55,124 nucleotides of DNA, taken from contig JBNJGB010000041.1 of NCBI GenBank assembly GCA_051747385.1, positions 1-55,124 on the forward strand, read 5' to 3'. Source of the DNA: JBNJGB01 sp051747385. Lineage in GTDB: Bacteria > Myxococcota_A > UBA9042 > PHBI01 > JACKFB01. The position numbers were made by a program, and so were the translations under genes. Below, one piece after another: positions 34,203 through 43,193 of the stretch (its first letter is position 1; each line of letters opens with the position of its first letter). The notes beneath the pieces were generated by a model. That model saw nothing but the letters and a program-made list of their open reading frames with translations, searched no databases and was not told the origin of the DNA.

Positions 34203-35309
34203 CTACAGGCGCGTCGGGCCGCGCCGCCAGGTCTTCACGCGCTGCCGCAGGGCGTCGCGCTCGTCCTCGGGCTCGGGCGAGGCCTGCCGGATGACCGCCG
34301 GCTTCGCGTCCGCGAGGCGATCGAGGAGGTGGTCGAGGAAGGCCTCGTCCTTCTCCTCCTCCTGCACCTGCCGGCGACCGCGGGTCGACGGCCGGGTCGC
34401 CGGGCGCTCGGCGTAGGCCCGCGTCGCGGGGCTGCTCCGGCGGGGGCGCCGATAGGTCGGGGGCACGTCGTCCTCCGCGTCGAGGCGGGACGCCAGGTCG
34501 AAGAAGGGCACGTCGTCCTCCTCCGGCGCGGGCGGGGCCTCGGCGACCGGCGTGCGGCCGTCCGGCTCCAGCTCGGCCAGGAGCGTCACGCCCTTGTCGG
34601 TGGCGCCGACCACCAGCACCCGCCCCGGCACGCGCACCAGGGACACGGGCCACTTCCCGGCGAGCCGGACCGACGAGAGCACCTCGAGGCGCTCCGCGTC
34701 GTCCTCGCCGCCGGACCCCTTTCGGCTGCGGAGGTGCACGAAGACGGCGCCGGCCGCGACCAGCAGCGCGACCATGGCGACGAGCGTGGCGAATCCCTGC
34801 TTCGGCTCGCCCTCCTCGCGGGGCGACGCCTCGTCCACCGGCCCGTCCCGCAGGACGAGGGGCTGCGGCGCCGGCACGCGCTCCGTCCCCTTCGCCGCGG
34901 GCTTCGCCTCGCGCGTCCCGGGCTCCGCCTCGCGCGTCCCGGGCTTCGCCTCGCGCGTCCCGGGCTCCGCTTCCGCGCGCTGTTGTCGGCCGGCCGGGGC
35001 GGCGGGCGCGCCGCGCTCTTCGCGGCGGACGTCCCGGGCTGTCCGCGGCTCCTCCCGGGGCGCGGCTTCGGGCTCGGGCGCCGCGGGCACCGCCGGGATG
35101 TCCTCGATCCCGGTCGGGGGGGCCTCGGGCACCTCGGGGATGTCCGTCTCCGGCGCGGCCACCTCGGTCTCGGGCGCGGCCACCTCGGGCACCGGCTCGA
35201 CGCCCCGATCCGGCGTGGCGGCCACGGCCGCGCCACAGACCATGCCGCTGGCGAGCACGATCCAGAATGTGACGCTCGGCGTCGCGGCGATTCGTCGTGG
35301 GTTGCGCAT
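34203..35309 (-). CDS. fliO: FliO-like flagellar biosynthesis protein
   Basis: The product (368 aa, ATG 35309 after GAGGTG) has an N-terminal signal/anchor, a long Pro/Glu/Ala-rich region with PGTREA repeats (about 135-155), a membrane helix (FATLVAMVALLVAAGAVFVH, about 195) and then the compact FliO domain (LEVLSSVRLAGKWPVSLVRV, VLVVGATDKGVTLLAEL). A charged tail follows. FliO helps FliP assemble. It is much longer than E. coli FliO (about 120 aa), mainly through low-complexity linkers. It is the first gene of the operon, behind a consensus sigma-54 promoter. Confidence 0.9.
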   Translation of the reverse strand: MRNPRRIAATPSVTFWIVLASGMVCGAAVAATPDRGVEPVPEVAAPETEVAAPETDIPEVPEAPPTGIEDIPAVPAAPEPEAAPREEPRTARDVRREERGAPAAPAGRQQRAEAEPGTREAKPGTREAEPGTREAKPAAKGTERVPAPQPLVLRDGPVDEASPREEGEPKQGFATLVAMVALLVAAGAVFVHLRSRKGSGGEDDAERLEVLSSVRLAGKWPVSLVRVPGRVLVVGATDKGVTLLAELEPDGRTPVAEAPPAPEEDDVPFFDLASRLDAEDDVPPTYRRPRRSSPATRAYAERPATRPSTRGRRQVQEEEKDEAFLDHLLDRLADAKPAVIRQASPEPEDERDALRQRVKTWRRGPTRL

Positions 35310-35347
35310 GGTCGCACCTCGAAGGCAGGGATCCGGCCTCCGAACAG

Positions 35348-35364
35348 AGCAACCCGTGTGCCAC
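35348..35364 (-). promoter_or_regulatory. Sigma-54 promoter for fliO-flhA-fliA operon
   Basis: The minus strand reads GTGGCACACGGGTTGCT: TGGCAC, five bases, TTGC, an exact core match. Transcription would begin about 28 nt before the fliO ATG. Together with the flgF promoter it places both flagellar units under RpoN. Confidence 0.92.
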
Positions 35365-35468
35365 GCTCCACGCCTCAATGATTCCGGGCGTGTCGGCGCT
35401 CCGGTGTCAGCGCGTTGGCACCCCGCGGCGCTCCGATCGTCAACGACTTGACGATCGGCGACCCGACG

Positions 35469-37964
35469 TCACCCGGCCTCCCGCCCGTTCTCGGCGTCCG
35501 TGTTCGACGCCAGGGCGACGGCGCCGCGGACCGTCTCGAGGATGGCATCGGGTGTCAGCGGCTTCTCGAGGAGGCCGACGTGCGTGTCGCTCCCCGGCCG
35601 AGGTGCCGGGACATCGGCGCCGTAGCCGGTCATGTAGACGAGGGCCGCGCCCGCCGCCGTGGGCTGGATGCGTTCGATGAGGGAGGCGCCGTCCAGCCGG
35701 GGCATCACGAGGTTGGTGAGGACGACGTCCACCTCGTCGCGGTGGGTCTCCCACGTCTCGAGCGCCTCGCGCCCGTCGGCGGCCGTCAGGACCCGATAGC
35801 CCGCGTGGTCCAGCACCTTCCGCACCAGCTTGCGGACCGGCGGCTCGTGCTCCACGACGAGGACGGTGCCGGTTGCCGTCCCACGGGGCGGCGCCTCCGC
35901 GCGATCGTCCTCATCGCCGCGCTCCGCGATCTCGGGGTCGGCCGCCGGGAAGTAGAGGTCGAAGGTCGTCCCGACCCCGGGAGCGCTCGTGACGGCCACG
36001 TGGCCGCCGCTCTGGCGGACGATGCCGTAGACCGTCGAGAGGCCCAGGCCCGTGCCCTCGCCGGCCCGCTTCGTCGTGAAGAAGGGCTCGAAGGCGTGGG
36101 CCAGCGTCGCGTCGTCCATGCCGCAGCCCTCGTCTGCAACGCGGAGCCGGACGTAGTCGCCGGGCGTCATCTCCGCCGCCGGGGGTGGATCGGCGGCGTC
36201 CACGTGGAACGCCTCGGTCCGGACGAGCAGGCGTCCCCCGTCGGGCATGGCGTCCGCCGCGTTCACCGCCAGGTTCATGAGCACCTGGTCGACCTGGCCG
36301 GGGTCGATCCGCGTCGGAGGGAGATCGGGTCCCAGGTCCATCTCCAGGTGCACGTCCTTGCGGATGATGCGCGTCAGCATCTTCTCCAGCCCCGCCAGGA
36401 CGGGGTTGAGGTCCAGCACCCGCGGGTCGAGCACCTGCTTGCGGCTGAAGGCGAGGAGCTGTCGGGTGAGGGCGGCCGCCCGCCGCCCGGCGGAGCGGAT
36501 CTCGGTGAGGCTCTCGTGGAGCTCGCTGCCCTCCTCGGCATCCCAGAGGGCCACGCTGGCGAAGCCGAGGATCGCCGAGAGCATGTTGTTGAAGTCGTGG
36601 GCCACCCCGCCCGCGAGGCGTCCCACGGCCTCCATCTTCTGGGCCTGGTGGAGCTCCTCGTCCTTTCGGGCGAGCGCCTCCTCGGCGCGCTTTCGCTCGG
36701 TGACGACCTCCGAGAAGATGGCGACGCCGCCGATGGTCCCGTCGTCCTCCCGCCACGGGTGAAGCGCCCAGCGGATGCACTGGTCGGAGCCGCCCGGGTG
36801 CCGGAACCACTCCTCGTCGCGCTCCAGGATCTCGCCGTCCAGGCAGCGGCGGTGGAGCTCCTTCCAGTCGTCCGGGGGCGTGGGAAACACGTCGTAGAAG
36901 GTGCGCCCGTGGAGCTCGGCTTCCTCCAGGCCAAAGTCCTCGATCCACCGCCGGCTCGTCATCAGGTAGCGCATCTCCCGGTCGAACATGGCGACGGCCG
37001 CGGGCGTGTGCTCGACGAACTGCTGCAGGCGCTCGTCCTTGCGGACCTCCGCCGCGCGGCGCTCCAGCTCCTTCTGCTCCGTGGCGTCCCGGGCCACCTT
37101 GACGAAGTGGGTGATCCCCCCGTGCTCGCCGAAGACCGGGCTGACGGAGGCCTGCTCCCAGTACGAGGTCCCGTCCTTGCGGCGGTTGAGGAAGAGCCCG
37201 GACCACTCGTGCCCGGCCGCCAGCGCCGTCCACATCTCCTCGGTCGCCTCCGGATCCCCGGAACCCAGCACCTCGGCGTCCCGGCCCAGCACCTCGGCGG
37301 CCGTGAAGCCCGTGACCTCTTCGAAGCGGCCGTTGACGTATTCGATGTGCCCCGCGGCGTCCGTCATGAGCACGATGTTCGGGCTCTGCTCCAGCGCCAT
37401 GCGGAGGCGGCGATTGCGGGCTTCCGCCTCCCGCCGCGCGAGCGTCTCTCGCTCCAGCTCCTCCCGGATCGCGTCGATGCGGGCCATGCGGAGCTCTCGC
37501 TCGGCCATGGCCGCCAGGTCCCGCAGGAGCTCCCACTCCTCCGGCGACAGGTCCCTGGGCTTCCGGTCGATGACGCACAACGTCCCCACGCGCTGGCCTC
37601 CCGGAGCGTGCAGGGGGCGGCTCGCGTAGAACCGGATCCGGGGCTCGTCGGTGACCAGCGGGTTGTCGGCGAAGCGCGGGTCCGCCGCGGCGTCCTCCAC
37701 GACGAAGGTCTCGTCGTCCAGGATCGCGTGACCGCAGAACGACACCTCGCGCGAGGTCTCCGTGGCGTCGAGGCCCTGCCGCGACTTGAACCACTGCCGC
37801 TCGGCGTCCACCAGGGACACCAGCGCGATGGGTACGCTGAACAGCCGCTGGGCCATCCGCGTGATGCGGTCGAAGCGCTCCTCGGGGGGCGTGTCCAGGA
37901 CGCACAGCTCGCGTAGCGCCTCGAGCCGCGCCGCCTCGTCGGCAGGGATTTCCGGGGTCTGCAT
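35469..37964 (-). CDS. Hybrid sensor histidine kinase with degenerate receiver
   Basis: The product (831 aa, ATG 37964 after GGAGGG) has a GAF domain (about 20-165), two PAS domains (about 200-315 and 325-440), a HisKA box with phospho-acceptor H456 (GGVAHDFNNML), an HATPase domain with N box (NLAVNAADAM) and G box (GTGLGLSTVYGIV), and a C-terminal receiver (about 700-815). The kinase core looks complete. The receiver does not: the usual acidic pair reads E705-H706 (VVEHEPPVR) and the phospho-acceptor Asp is N751 (VVLTNLVMP), while the later Thr and Lys (YMTGY, EKP) remain. No signal peptide; cytosolic. It lies upstream of fliO on the same strand, but the sigma-54 promoter separates them. Confidence 0.93.
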   Translation of the reverse strand: MQTPEIPADEAARLEALRELCVLDTPPEERFDRITRMAQRLFSVPIALVSLVDAERQWFKSRQGLDATETSREVSFCGHAILDDETFVVEDAAADPRFADNPLVTDEPRIRFYASRPLHAPGGQRVGTLCVIDRKPRDLSPEEWELLRDLAAMAERELRMARIDAIREELERETLARREAEARNRRLRMALEQSPNIVLMTDAAGHIEYVNGRFEEVTGFTAAEVLGRDAEVLGSGDPEATEEMWTALAAGHEWSGLFLNRRKDGTSYWEQASVSPVFGEHGGITHFVKVARDATEQKELERRAAEVRKDERLQQFVEHTPAAVAMFDREMRYLMTSRRWIEDFGLEEAELHGRTFYDVFPTPPDDWKELHRRCLDGEILERDEEWFRHPGGSDQCIRWALHPWREDDGTIGGVAIFSEVVTERKRAEEALARKDEELHQAQKMEAVGRLAGGVAHDFNNMLSAILGFASVALWDAEEGSELHESLTEIRSAGRRAAALTRQLLAFSRKQVLDPRVLDLNPVLAGLEKMLTRIIRKDVHLEMDLGPDLPPTRIDPGQVDQVLMNLAVNAADAMPDGGRLLVRTEAFHVDAADPPPAAEMTPGDYVRLRVADEGCGMDDATLAHAFEPFFTTKRAGEGTGLGLSTVYGIVRQSGGHVAVTSAPGVGTTFDLYFPAADPEIAERGDEDDRAEAPPRGTATGTVLVVEHEPPVRKLVRKVLDHAGYRVLTAADGREALETWETHRDEVDVVLTNLVMPRLDGASLIERIQPTAAGAALVYMTGYGADVPAPRPGSDTHVGLLEKPLTPDAILETVRGAVALASNTDAENGREAG

Positions 37965-38147
37965 GGTGGCTCCCTCCCTGCGGCCGTGTCGCACTGCAGG
38001 GGTCGAACACGTCTCAACGGTCGAAACCCGCGAACGCTTGAGGCCGGGCAGCACCGGCTTTGTGACGCCCCGGTCGCGGCGACGTGTCGCGGGCGTCGAG
38101 AATATCGGCTGCACGCGGACGTCCAGCCACCCGACGGGGAGGTGTCC

Positions 38148-38606
38148 GTGGGACGGTTCATGGGGATGGTGGTCGTGGTCGGGACCCTGGCCGGGTGCGT
38201 GGCCGGCTTCTCCGACCTGCCGGCGGAGCGCCGGGCGGCGTTCTGCAGGACCCTGGAGGCCCCGTCGGGGCTGGCGTTCCGTGCATCGCCCGCCGTGGCG
38301 AAGGCCCTCCGCGCCCAGCTCTCGCCCAGCATGGGCGACATCGGCGACCTGGCGCTCCACATGGCCTTCGAGGGGACCGTCGCGGCGGACGGGACGCTGG
38401 AGGACGTGGACGACCTCACGGCGGACGTGCCCTGGGGCATGACGGACCGCGACGCCGTCCTCGAGGGGCTGGAGCAGGCCCTGGAGGGCTCCCGCATCTC
38501 GGGCGAGGTCGGCCAGCGCTTCCGCACCCGCTTCGCCGTGTCGGTGTCGCCCGAAGGCGCCGCGTCGATCGGGCTGGCGGGGGACAGGCGCTGTCAGGGG
38601 CGGTAG
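38148..38606 (+). CDS. Small lipoprotein of unknown function
   Basis: The product (152 aa) starts at GTG 38148, with GGGGAGG 5 nt before it. The signal MGRFMGMVVVVGTLAGC ends in a lipobox. The mature part is mainly helical with a mid segment (LALHMAFEGTVAADGTLEDV) and no motif that I recognise. It is divergent from the histidine kinase and its stop is 1 nt from the stop of the GST gene, so the two converge. Confidence 0.75.
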   Translation: MGRFMGMVVVVGTLAGCVAGFSDLPAERRAAFCRTLEAPSGLAFRASPAVAKALRAQLSPSMGDIGDLALHMAFEGTVAADGTLEDVDDLTADVPWGMTDRDAVLEGLEQALEGSRISGEVGQRFRTRFAVSVSPEGAASIGLAGDRRCQGR

Positions 38607-38607
38607 C

Positions 38608-39351
38608 TCAAGTGTCCAGCTCGGGATACCGGCGGAAGATCCCGTGCTCGTTGAAGGCCATGCGCCGGTCCGAGGCCAGGTAGGCGGCGATGCCCGGGTG
38701 CTCCCGGACGGCCTCGCAGAGCGCGCGGAGCCGGGGCAGGTCCTCGAAGAGGCGGCCGAAGGCCTTGGGGAAGGCGTAGTCCAGCCCTTCGAGCACCTGG
38801 AAGACCGCGAGGTCCGGGTAGGTGAGGTCGTCCCCGATCAGGCGGCGCCCGTCCCCGGCCTCGTTGGCGGCCAGGAGGTCCTCGAAGTAGCCCAGGAACT
38901 TCGGCATCCGGCGCTCGAGGAAGTAGCCCGCGCGCTGCTTCGCCGCCTCCTGCTGCTCCTCGTAGTACCAGCCCGTGGCGAGGGGGTGGTGGGTGTCGTG
39001 GATCTCCATGACCAGGTCCGTGACCGTGAGCTGGTGCTGCAGGGCGGCCGCGCGCGACACCTCGTCGTCCGGCACCAGGCCCAGCCGCGGGCCGAGGTAG
39101 CCGCAGATGTGGGCCGCGTGGGCGATGACCAGATCGCCGTCCACCAGGAACGGCGGCGCGAAGGGGCGCGTGCCGTCGGCCTCCCCCTCCAGGAAGCGGA
39201 CGATGGCCGGGACGCCGCCGCCCTCGCGCTCGTCGCGGCGGCCGACGTCGTCGTAGGGCTCGCCGGCGGCCTCGAAGAGCAGCCGGACGAACTCTCCGCG
39301 GCCCGGGATGAACGGCCAGTAGTACAGGGCGTGCCGGGGCTCGGCGCTCAT
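38608..39351 (-). CDS. Glutathione S-transferase family protein
   Basis: The product (247 aa, ATG 39351 after AGGAGGAG) has a thioredoxin-like N-terminal domain (ALYYWPFIPGRGEFVRLLFEAAGEPY, then the cis-Pro region APPFLVDGDLVIAHAAHICGYL) and a helical C-terminal domain (RRMPKFLGYFEDLLAANE, GDDLTYPDLAVFQVLEGLDY). This resembles the sigma/mu-like GST group with a Tyr near the N terminus. Likely cytosolic; the substrate is unknown. Confidence 0.9.
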   Translation of the reverse strand: MSAEPRHALYYWPFIPGRGEFVRLLFEAAGEPYDDVGRRDEREGGGVPAIVRFLEGEADGTRPFAPPFLVDGDLVIAHAAHICGYLGPRLGLVPDDEVSRAAALQHQLTVTDLVMEIHDTHHPLATGWYYEEQQEAAKQRAGYFLERRMPKFLGYFEDLLAANEAGDGRRLIGDDLTYPDLAVFQVLEGLDYAFPKAFGRLFEDLPRLRALCEAVREHPGIAAYLASDRRMAFNEHGIFRRYPELDT

Positions 39352-39402
39352 GATCTCCTCCTGTGTGCGGGATCCCAGCCTCTCACGGACCCCGCGCGGA
39401 GA

Positions 39403-41388
39403 TCACGGCGCCGGGCAGCCGCGCAGGAGCCGGGACTGGCAGGGCAGGGCGGACGACTCGTCGCAGGACGGGGGCGGCTCGTAGCGCACGTCGTACGCGC
39501 CGGGGAAGACGAGGCTGCCGTACGTCCCGCCCTCGTCGGAGTGCACCGGGAAGGTCGCCGGCTGCACCTCGCCGCCGAACACCAGGCTGCCGGCGGGCCC
39601 GTCGAGGTCGGCGCCGTCGCGGGTCAGCTTCCCGGCGATCTCGATCGGCGCCAGGTCGAGGTCGAGCGCCCCGTCGGCGGCCACGTGCTGTGACGGCACC
39701 AGGACGGTCCGCTGACAGGGCATCGCGTCCTCGTCCAGCGAGCAATCCTGGGGCGGCGCCCAGCTGACCCGGTACTCCCCCTGGAACAGGCGCGCGCTCC
39801 ACGTGGCCGGGCCCTCCTCCGGCAGGGGCACCTCCAGGTACCCCGGCTCGTCCCGGAAGACGAGGCGGCCGCGGGGACCCTCGGGGAGCGGGGCCCCGTG
39901 GAGCGTGACGGTCCCGGTCAGGTCGACGGGCTGGACGTCCAGGTCCAGGGAGCCGTCCGCGCTCAGGCTGACGGCCTCGCGGAGGCGGTGGTCGTGGCAT
40001 GGCAGGGCGTCGCCTTCGGGGTCGCATCCCGCCGCCCGTCGGTACTGCACCGCGTAGACGCCCGGGAAGAGGACGGCGTCCCAGGTGGCTGCGCCCGTGG
40101 GCGCGAGGGAACGCGTCAGGTCCCCGTGCTCTTCGCTCTCGAGCACGATCTGGCCGCGCGCCCCGTCGGGCTCCTCGCCGTCGACGGTCAGGACGCCCGT
40201 GACGTCCACCCGCGCGAGGTCCACGTCGAGCACCCCGTCCTGCTCCAGCACCTGGTTCGTGTGGGCCGTCAGCTTCTGGCAGGGCGCCGGGCCGTCGGTG
40301 CACCCGGGGCGGTGGTGGAAGCGCACCGTGTAGGAGCCTGCGAACAGCCGCCCGCCGTAGGAGCCGTCCCCCTCCACGGGGAAGGAGATGGCACCCACGT
40401 CGGGGAAGAAGGAGATCACCCCGGCGTCCTCGTCCACCAGGGGCGCTCCGTCCAGGCGCACGACGCCCGTCACCTCGACGACGTCCAGGTCCATGTCGAG
40501 CGACCCCGGGGCCTGGACCGGGACGTCCTCGTAGGCGCGGTGCGCCTGGCAGGGGAGCGGCCCCTCGTCCGCGCACAGGTCGCCGGTGGCGGGGCGATAG
40601 ATGACGTCGTAGGCGGGGCCTGCGAAGACCTCGCCGCTCCAGGTCGCCTCCTGGTCCCCCTCGAGCGGGAACTCCACGGGCAGGGTGGTCTCGCCCGCCA
40701 GCTCGACGGAGCCGCGGGGATGCGGGCCGTCCGGGATGGGCGCCCCCTCCAGGCGGACCACGCCGGAGACCGCCACGACGTCCAGGTCCAGGTCCAGGGA
40801 GCCGCCGGCCTGCAGCGAGACCCCCTCCTCGACGACGGCGTACTGGCAGGGGACCGGCGTGTCCGACGGATCGCAGGTCGTCGGAGCCGCGTAGGCGACG
40901 TCGTACGTGCCCGCGAACAACTCGCCCTCGAACTGCGCGGCCCCTTCGCCCTCCAGGGGCAGGCTGACGCCGCCGCGTGGGGAGGCGAAGTGGATCCGCG
41001 CTCCGGCCTGGGGCGTGAAGGGCTCGCCGTTCCGCGTGACGGTCCCCGACACGGAGATCACGTGCGTGTCGAAGTCGAGCACGCCGCCCGCCGTGATGTG
41101 TACCTGGTCGTCGCAGCCGGGGTCGGCGTCATCCCCGGTGTCCGCGTCCGCGACCGTCGTGTCGCCGGGCGTGTCGGCCCCGTCCGCGTCGGGGTCGACC
41201 GGAACGTCGGGGCCCGGGGTGTCCGCATCCCAGAGCACGGTGTCGGGGCTCGCGTCGGGGCCGGCGTCGGCTCCGGGGTCCGCGGTCGTGTCGGGGCCGG
41301 GGACCCAGCCGCCTCCCCCGTCGTCGCTGGAGCAGGCGGCCAGGGCCGGTGCGGCCAGGATCCCGATGAGCAGAATCGCTCTCCCCAT
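39403..41388 (-). CDS. Asp-rich lipoprotein with six repeated beta modules
   Basis: The product (661 aa, ATG 41388 after GAGGG) has a lipoprotein signal ending LAAPALAAC, an Asp/Pro/Thr-rich linker (residues about 20-95), and six tandem modules of about 90 aa. Each follows G-x-LDLDL-x-V-x-V-x-G, a strand-rich centre, LFAGxYxVxY, and a Cys-x(n)-PCQ pair. The modules resemble carboxypeptidase-regulatory-like or Ig-like domains; the two Cys per module could form a disulphide. Probably cell-surface exposed. I recognise no enzyme motif. Confidence 0.85.
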   Translation of the reverse strand: MGRAILLIGILAAPALAACSSDDGGGGWVPGPDTTADPGADAGPDASPDTVLWDADTPGPDVPVDPDADGADTPGDTTVADADTGDDADPGCDDQVHITAGGVLDFDTHVISVSGTVTRNGEPFTPQAGARIHFASPRGGVSLPLEGEGAAQFEGELFAGTYDVAYAAPTTCDPSDTPVPCQYAVVEEGVSLQAGGSLDLDLDVVAVSGVVRLEGAPIPDGPHPRGSVELAGETTLPVEFPLEGDQEATWSGEVFAGPAYDVIYRPATGDLCADEGPLPCQAHRAYEDVPVQAPGSLDMDLDVVEVTGVVRLDGAPLVDEDAGVISFFPDVGAISFPVEGDGSYGGRLFAGSYTVRFHHRPGCTDGPAPCQKLTAHTNQVLEQDGVLDVDLARVDVTGVLTVDGEEPDGARGQIVLESEEHGDLTRSLAPTGAATWDAVLFPGVYAVQYRRAAGCDPEGDALPCHDHRLREAVSLSADGSLDLDVQPVDLTGTVTLHGAPLPEGPRGRLVFRDEPGYLEVPLPEEGPATWSARLFQGEYRVSWAPPQDCSLDEDAMPCQRTVLVPSQHVAADGALDLDLAPIEIAGKLTRDGADLDGPAGSLVFGGEVQPATFPVHSDEGGTYGSLVFPGAYDVRYEPPPSCDESSALPCQSRLLRGCPAP

Positions 41389-41455
41389 GACGCCCTCCCT
41401 CCCTGCGCGGCGTGCGGCGGACGCTAGCATACCGATTCTGAAGCGGCCCAGGGTC

Positions 41456-41590
41456 CGCCCTCCTCGTCGCGATGTCGATCCGCGAGGTCCAGCCGGTGTC
41501 GCGCGAGCTCCAGGCGGGCCGCTCGCCGCGACTCGGCCTCCGCGTGTCGGAGCCTGTCGCGGGCCGTCCCGACGCGGGATCTGCCGTCGC
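41456..41590 (-). pseudogene. 3' remnant of a thioesterase gene copy
   Basis: The minus strand encodes TARDRLRHAEAESRRAARLE, then LARHRLDLADRHRDEEGG, nearly the same as the C-terminal tail of the thioesterase at 44410 (TARDRLRHAEAEARRAARLE, LARHREDLADQHRDEEG). No hotdog domain precedes it. It is a detached duplicate of a gene end in the gap before the diguanylate cyclase. Confidence 0.7.
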
Positions 41591-41654
41591 AGCGCAGGAA
41601 CGCGCTCATGTTTGCTGCGTGATCGACCGTGGGAGGAGGGCACGGAGGGACCCC

Positions 41655-43103
41655 ATGAACCGTACAGCACGCTCCTACGCCGCAGCCCGCCAGGCAGTCG
41701 GCCGGCTGGTCGAGCTGCTGACGTTCGCTCACATGCCCGTCCGGCAGAAGTTCGCCCTGTTCAGCCTCGGCGTGTCCTTCTGGTTCCTGGCCCTGGGGAT
41801 CCCTGCCCTGGTGCACGCGAGCCACGTGTGGGAGGTCGTGCTGCTGGCGGGCGGGCTCCTCGTCGCCCACACGCTCCTGGGGCTCTTCGCGTGGATGGCG
41901 ACACGCTCCATCACCCGGCCCATCGACTCCATGGTGGAGCAGGTACGCACCCTCACGGCGGGCCACCTCGACGCTCTGGAGCGGGTCGTGGTCGAGTCCG
42001 GCGACGAGATCGGCGAGCTCACGGCGCGCTTCAACTGTCTCCTGGCCGGGCTGCGGGACGTGAACACCTTCAAGAAGGTCATCGAGACCGACGAGTCGCT
42101 GGGGGACGTGTACGTCCGCCTGAGCGAGGTGTTCACGGGGATGGGATTGCCGGAGCATCGCCTGTACACGGTCGACACCTCCCACGGTGGGCTGGAGACG
42201 GTCATCGCCAGCGGGGAGGAGGGGGACTGGTGCCGCCCGGACGTTCGCGGCGACGAGACCCTGTGCCGCGCCTGCCGCACCGGACAGGCCGTCAGCTCCG
42301 GAGCGTACAAGGGGATCTGCCGGCACTTCGCCCTGGGCGGCGAGCGGGAGCACCTGTGCCTGCCCGTGCTGATCGGCGGGCAGACGCGCGCGGTCGTCCA
42401 GTTCACCGGCGACGCCTCCCTGGGAGGGAAGGCGAAGCAGGACGCGGTCCAGCGGTACATCAAGGAGGCGGTCCCGGTCCTGAAGGCCAAGCAGCTCGAG
42501 TCGCAGCTCCGCGCCTCGGCGATGCGCGACGCCCTGACGGGGCTCTACAACCGGCGCTACCTGGAGGAGACCCACCCGCGGATCACGGCGCGCGCCCTCC
42601 GCCGGGAGGAGGGGCTTGGCGTGATCATGTGCGACATCGACCACTTCAAGGACGTCAACGACACCTTCGGCCACGCGGCGGGTGACACCATGCTGGCCCG
42701 CCTGGGCGAGGTGCTCTCGGAGTCCGTGCGTACCGAGGACCTCGTCGTGCGCTACGGCGGCGAGGAGTTCCTGGTCGTGCTCGTGGACGCGGACGCGGAC
42801 ACCACCGCACGAGCAGCCGAGCGGATCCGCGTGGCCGTGGAGCGCCTGGAGTTCCACGCCGCGGGCACGCCCATCCACAAGACGGTGAGCCTCGGGATGT
42901 CCGTCTTCCCTCGCGACGGGGACGCCTTCTGGGAGTGCGTGCAGCGAGCGGACGAGGCGCTGTACCACGCCAAGGAGTCCGGCCGGAACCGCGTGGTGTC
43001 CGCCTCGGCGGCCGACCTCCGCGCCGCGGAGCCTGCACCCGGCGGCCCCACGGACCGACTGCGCCCGGCCCGTGTCGTCGACAGCGAGCTCGCGGCCGGC
43101 TGA
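41655..43103 (+). CDS. Diguanylate cyclase with HAMP and Cys-rich sensor domain
   Basis: The product (482 aa, ATG 41655 after GGAGGG) has two N-terminal membrane helices (FALFSLGVSFWFLALGIPAL and VVLLAGGLLVAHTLLGLFAW) with almost no periplasmic loop, a HAMP-like linker (about 83-135), a GAF-like domain, and a GGDEF domain with active-site GGEEF at 368-372. An RxxD inhibitory site (R359-D362) lies five residues before it, so feedback by c-di-GMP is expected. The sensor has four Cys: C193, C204, C207 and C222, which could bind metal or an Fe-S cluster (inference). Its product could act on the PilZ protein at 16466. Confidence 0.93.
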   Translation: MNRTARSYAAARQAVGRLVELLTFAHMPVRQKFALFSLGVSFWFLALGIPALVHASHVWEVVLLAGGLLVAHTLLGLFAWMATRSITRPIDSMVEQVRTLTAGHLDALERVVVESGDEIGELTARFNCLLAGLRDVNTFKKVIETDESLGDVYVRLSEVFTGMGLPEHRLYTVDTSHGGLETVIASGEEGDWCRPDVRGDETLCRACRTGQAVSSGAYKGICRHFALGGEREHLCLPVLIGGQTRAVVQFTGDASLGGKAKQDAVQRYIKEAVPVLKAKQLESQLRASAMRDALTGLYNRRYLEETHPRITARALRREEGLGVIMCDIDHFKDVNDTFGHAAGDTMLARLGEVLSESVRTEDLVVRYGGEEFLVVLVDADADTTARAAERIRVAVERLEFHAAGTPIHKTVSLGMSVFPRDGDAFWECVQRADEALYHAKESGRNRVVSASAADLRAAEPAPGGPTDRLRPARVVDSELAAG

Positions 43104-43141
43104 ACCGCCGCCCTCGGGGAGCGCCGTCGTCGGTCGTGCTG

Positions 43142-43170
43142 GCTGATTGAGAGTTGAATTGACAATCAGC
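43142..43170. promoter_or_regulatory. Inverted repeat upstream of AAA ATPase gene
   Basis: GCTGATTG (43142-43149) and CAATCAGC (43163-43170) form an 8-bp perfect inverted repeat with outer GTGCT/AGCAC bases also paired. It is an unusually AT-rich stretch 24 nt before the ATG at 43194, placed like an operator. Confidence 0.45.
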
Positions 43171-43193
43171 ACGACAGCGCCAGACTCGGGAAC

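Noticed and set aside
29712..35381. 1889-codon plus-strand open frame across the flagellar export operon
   Set aside because: Antisense to flhF, flhA, fliQ, fliP and fliO, all of which are clear; the plus frame has biased Arg/His/Gln composition and no domain.
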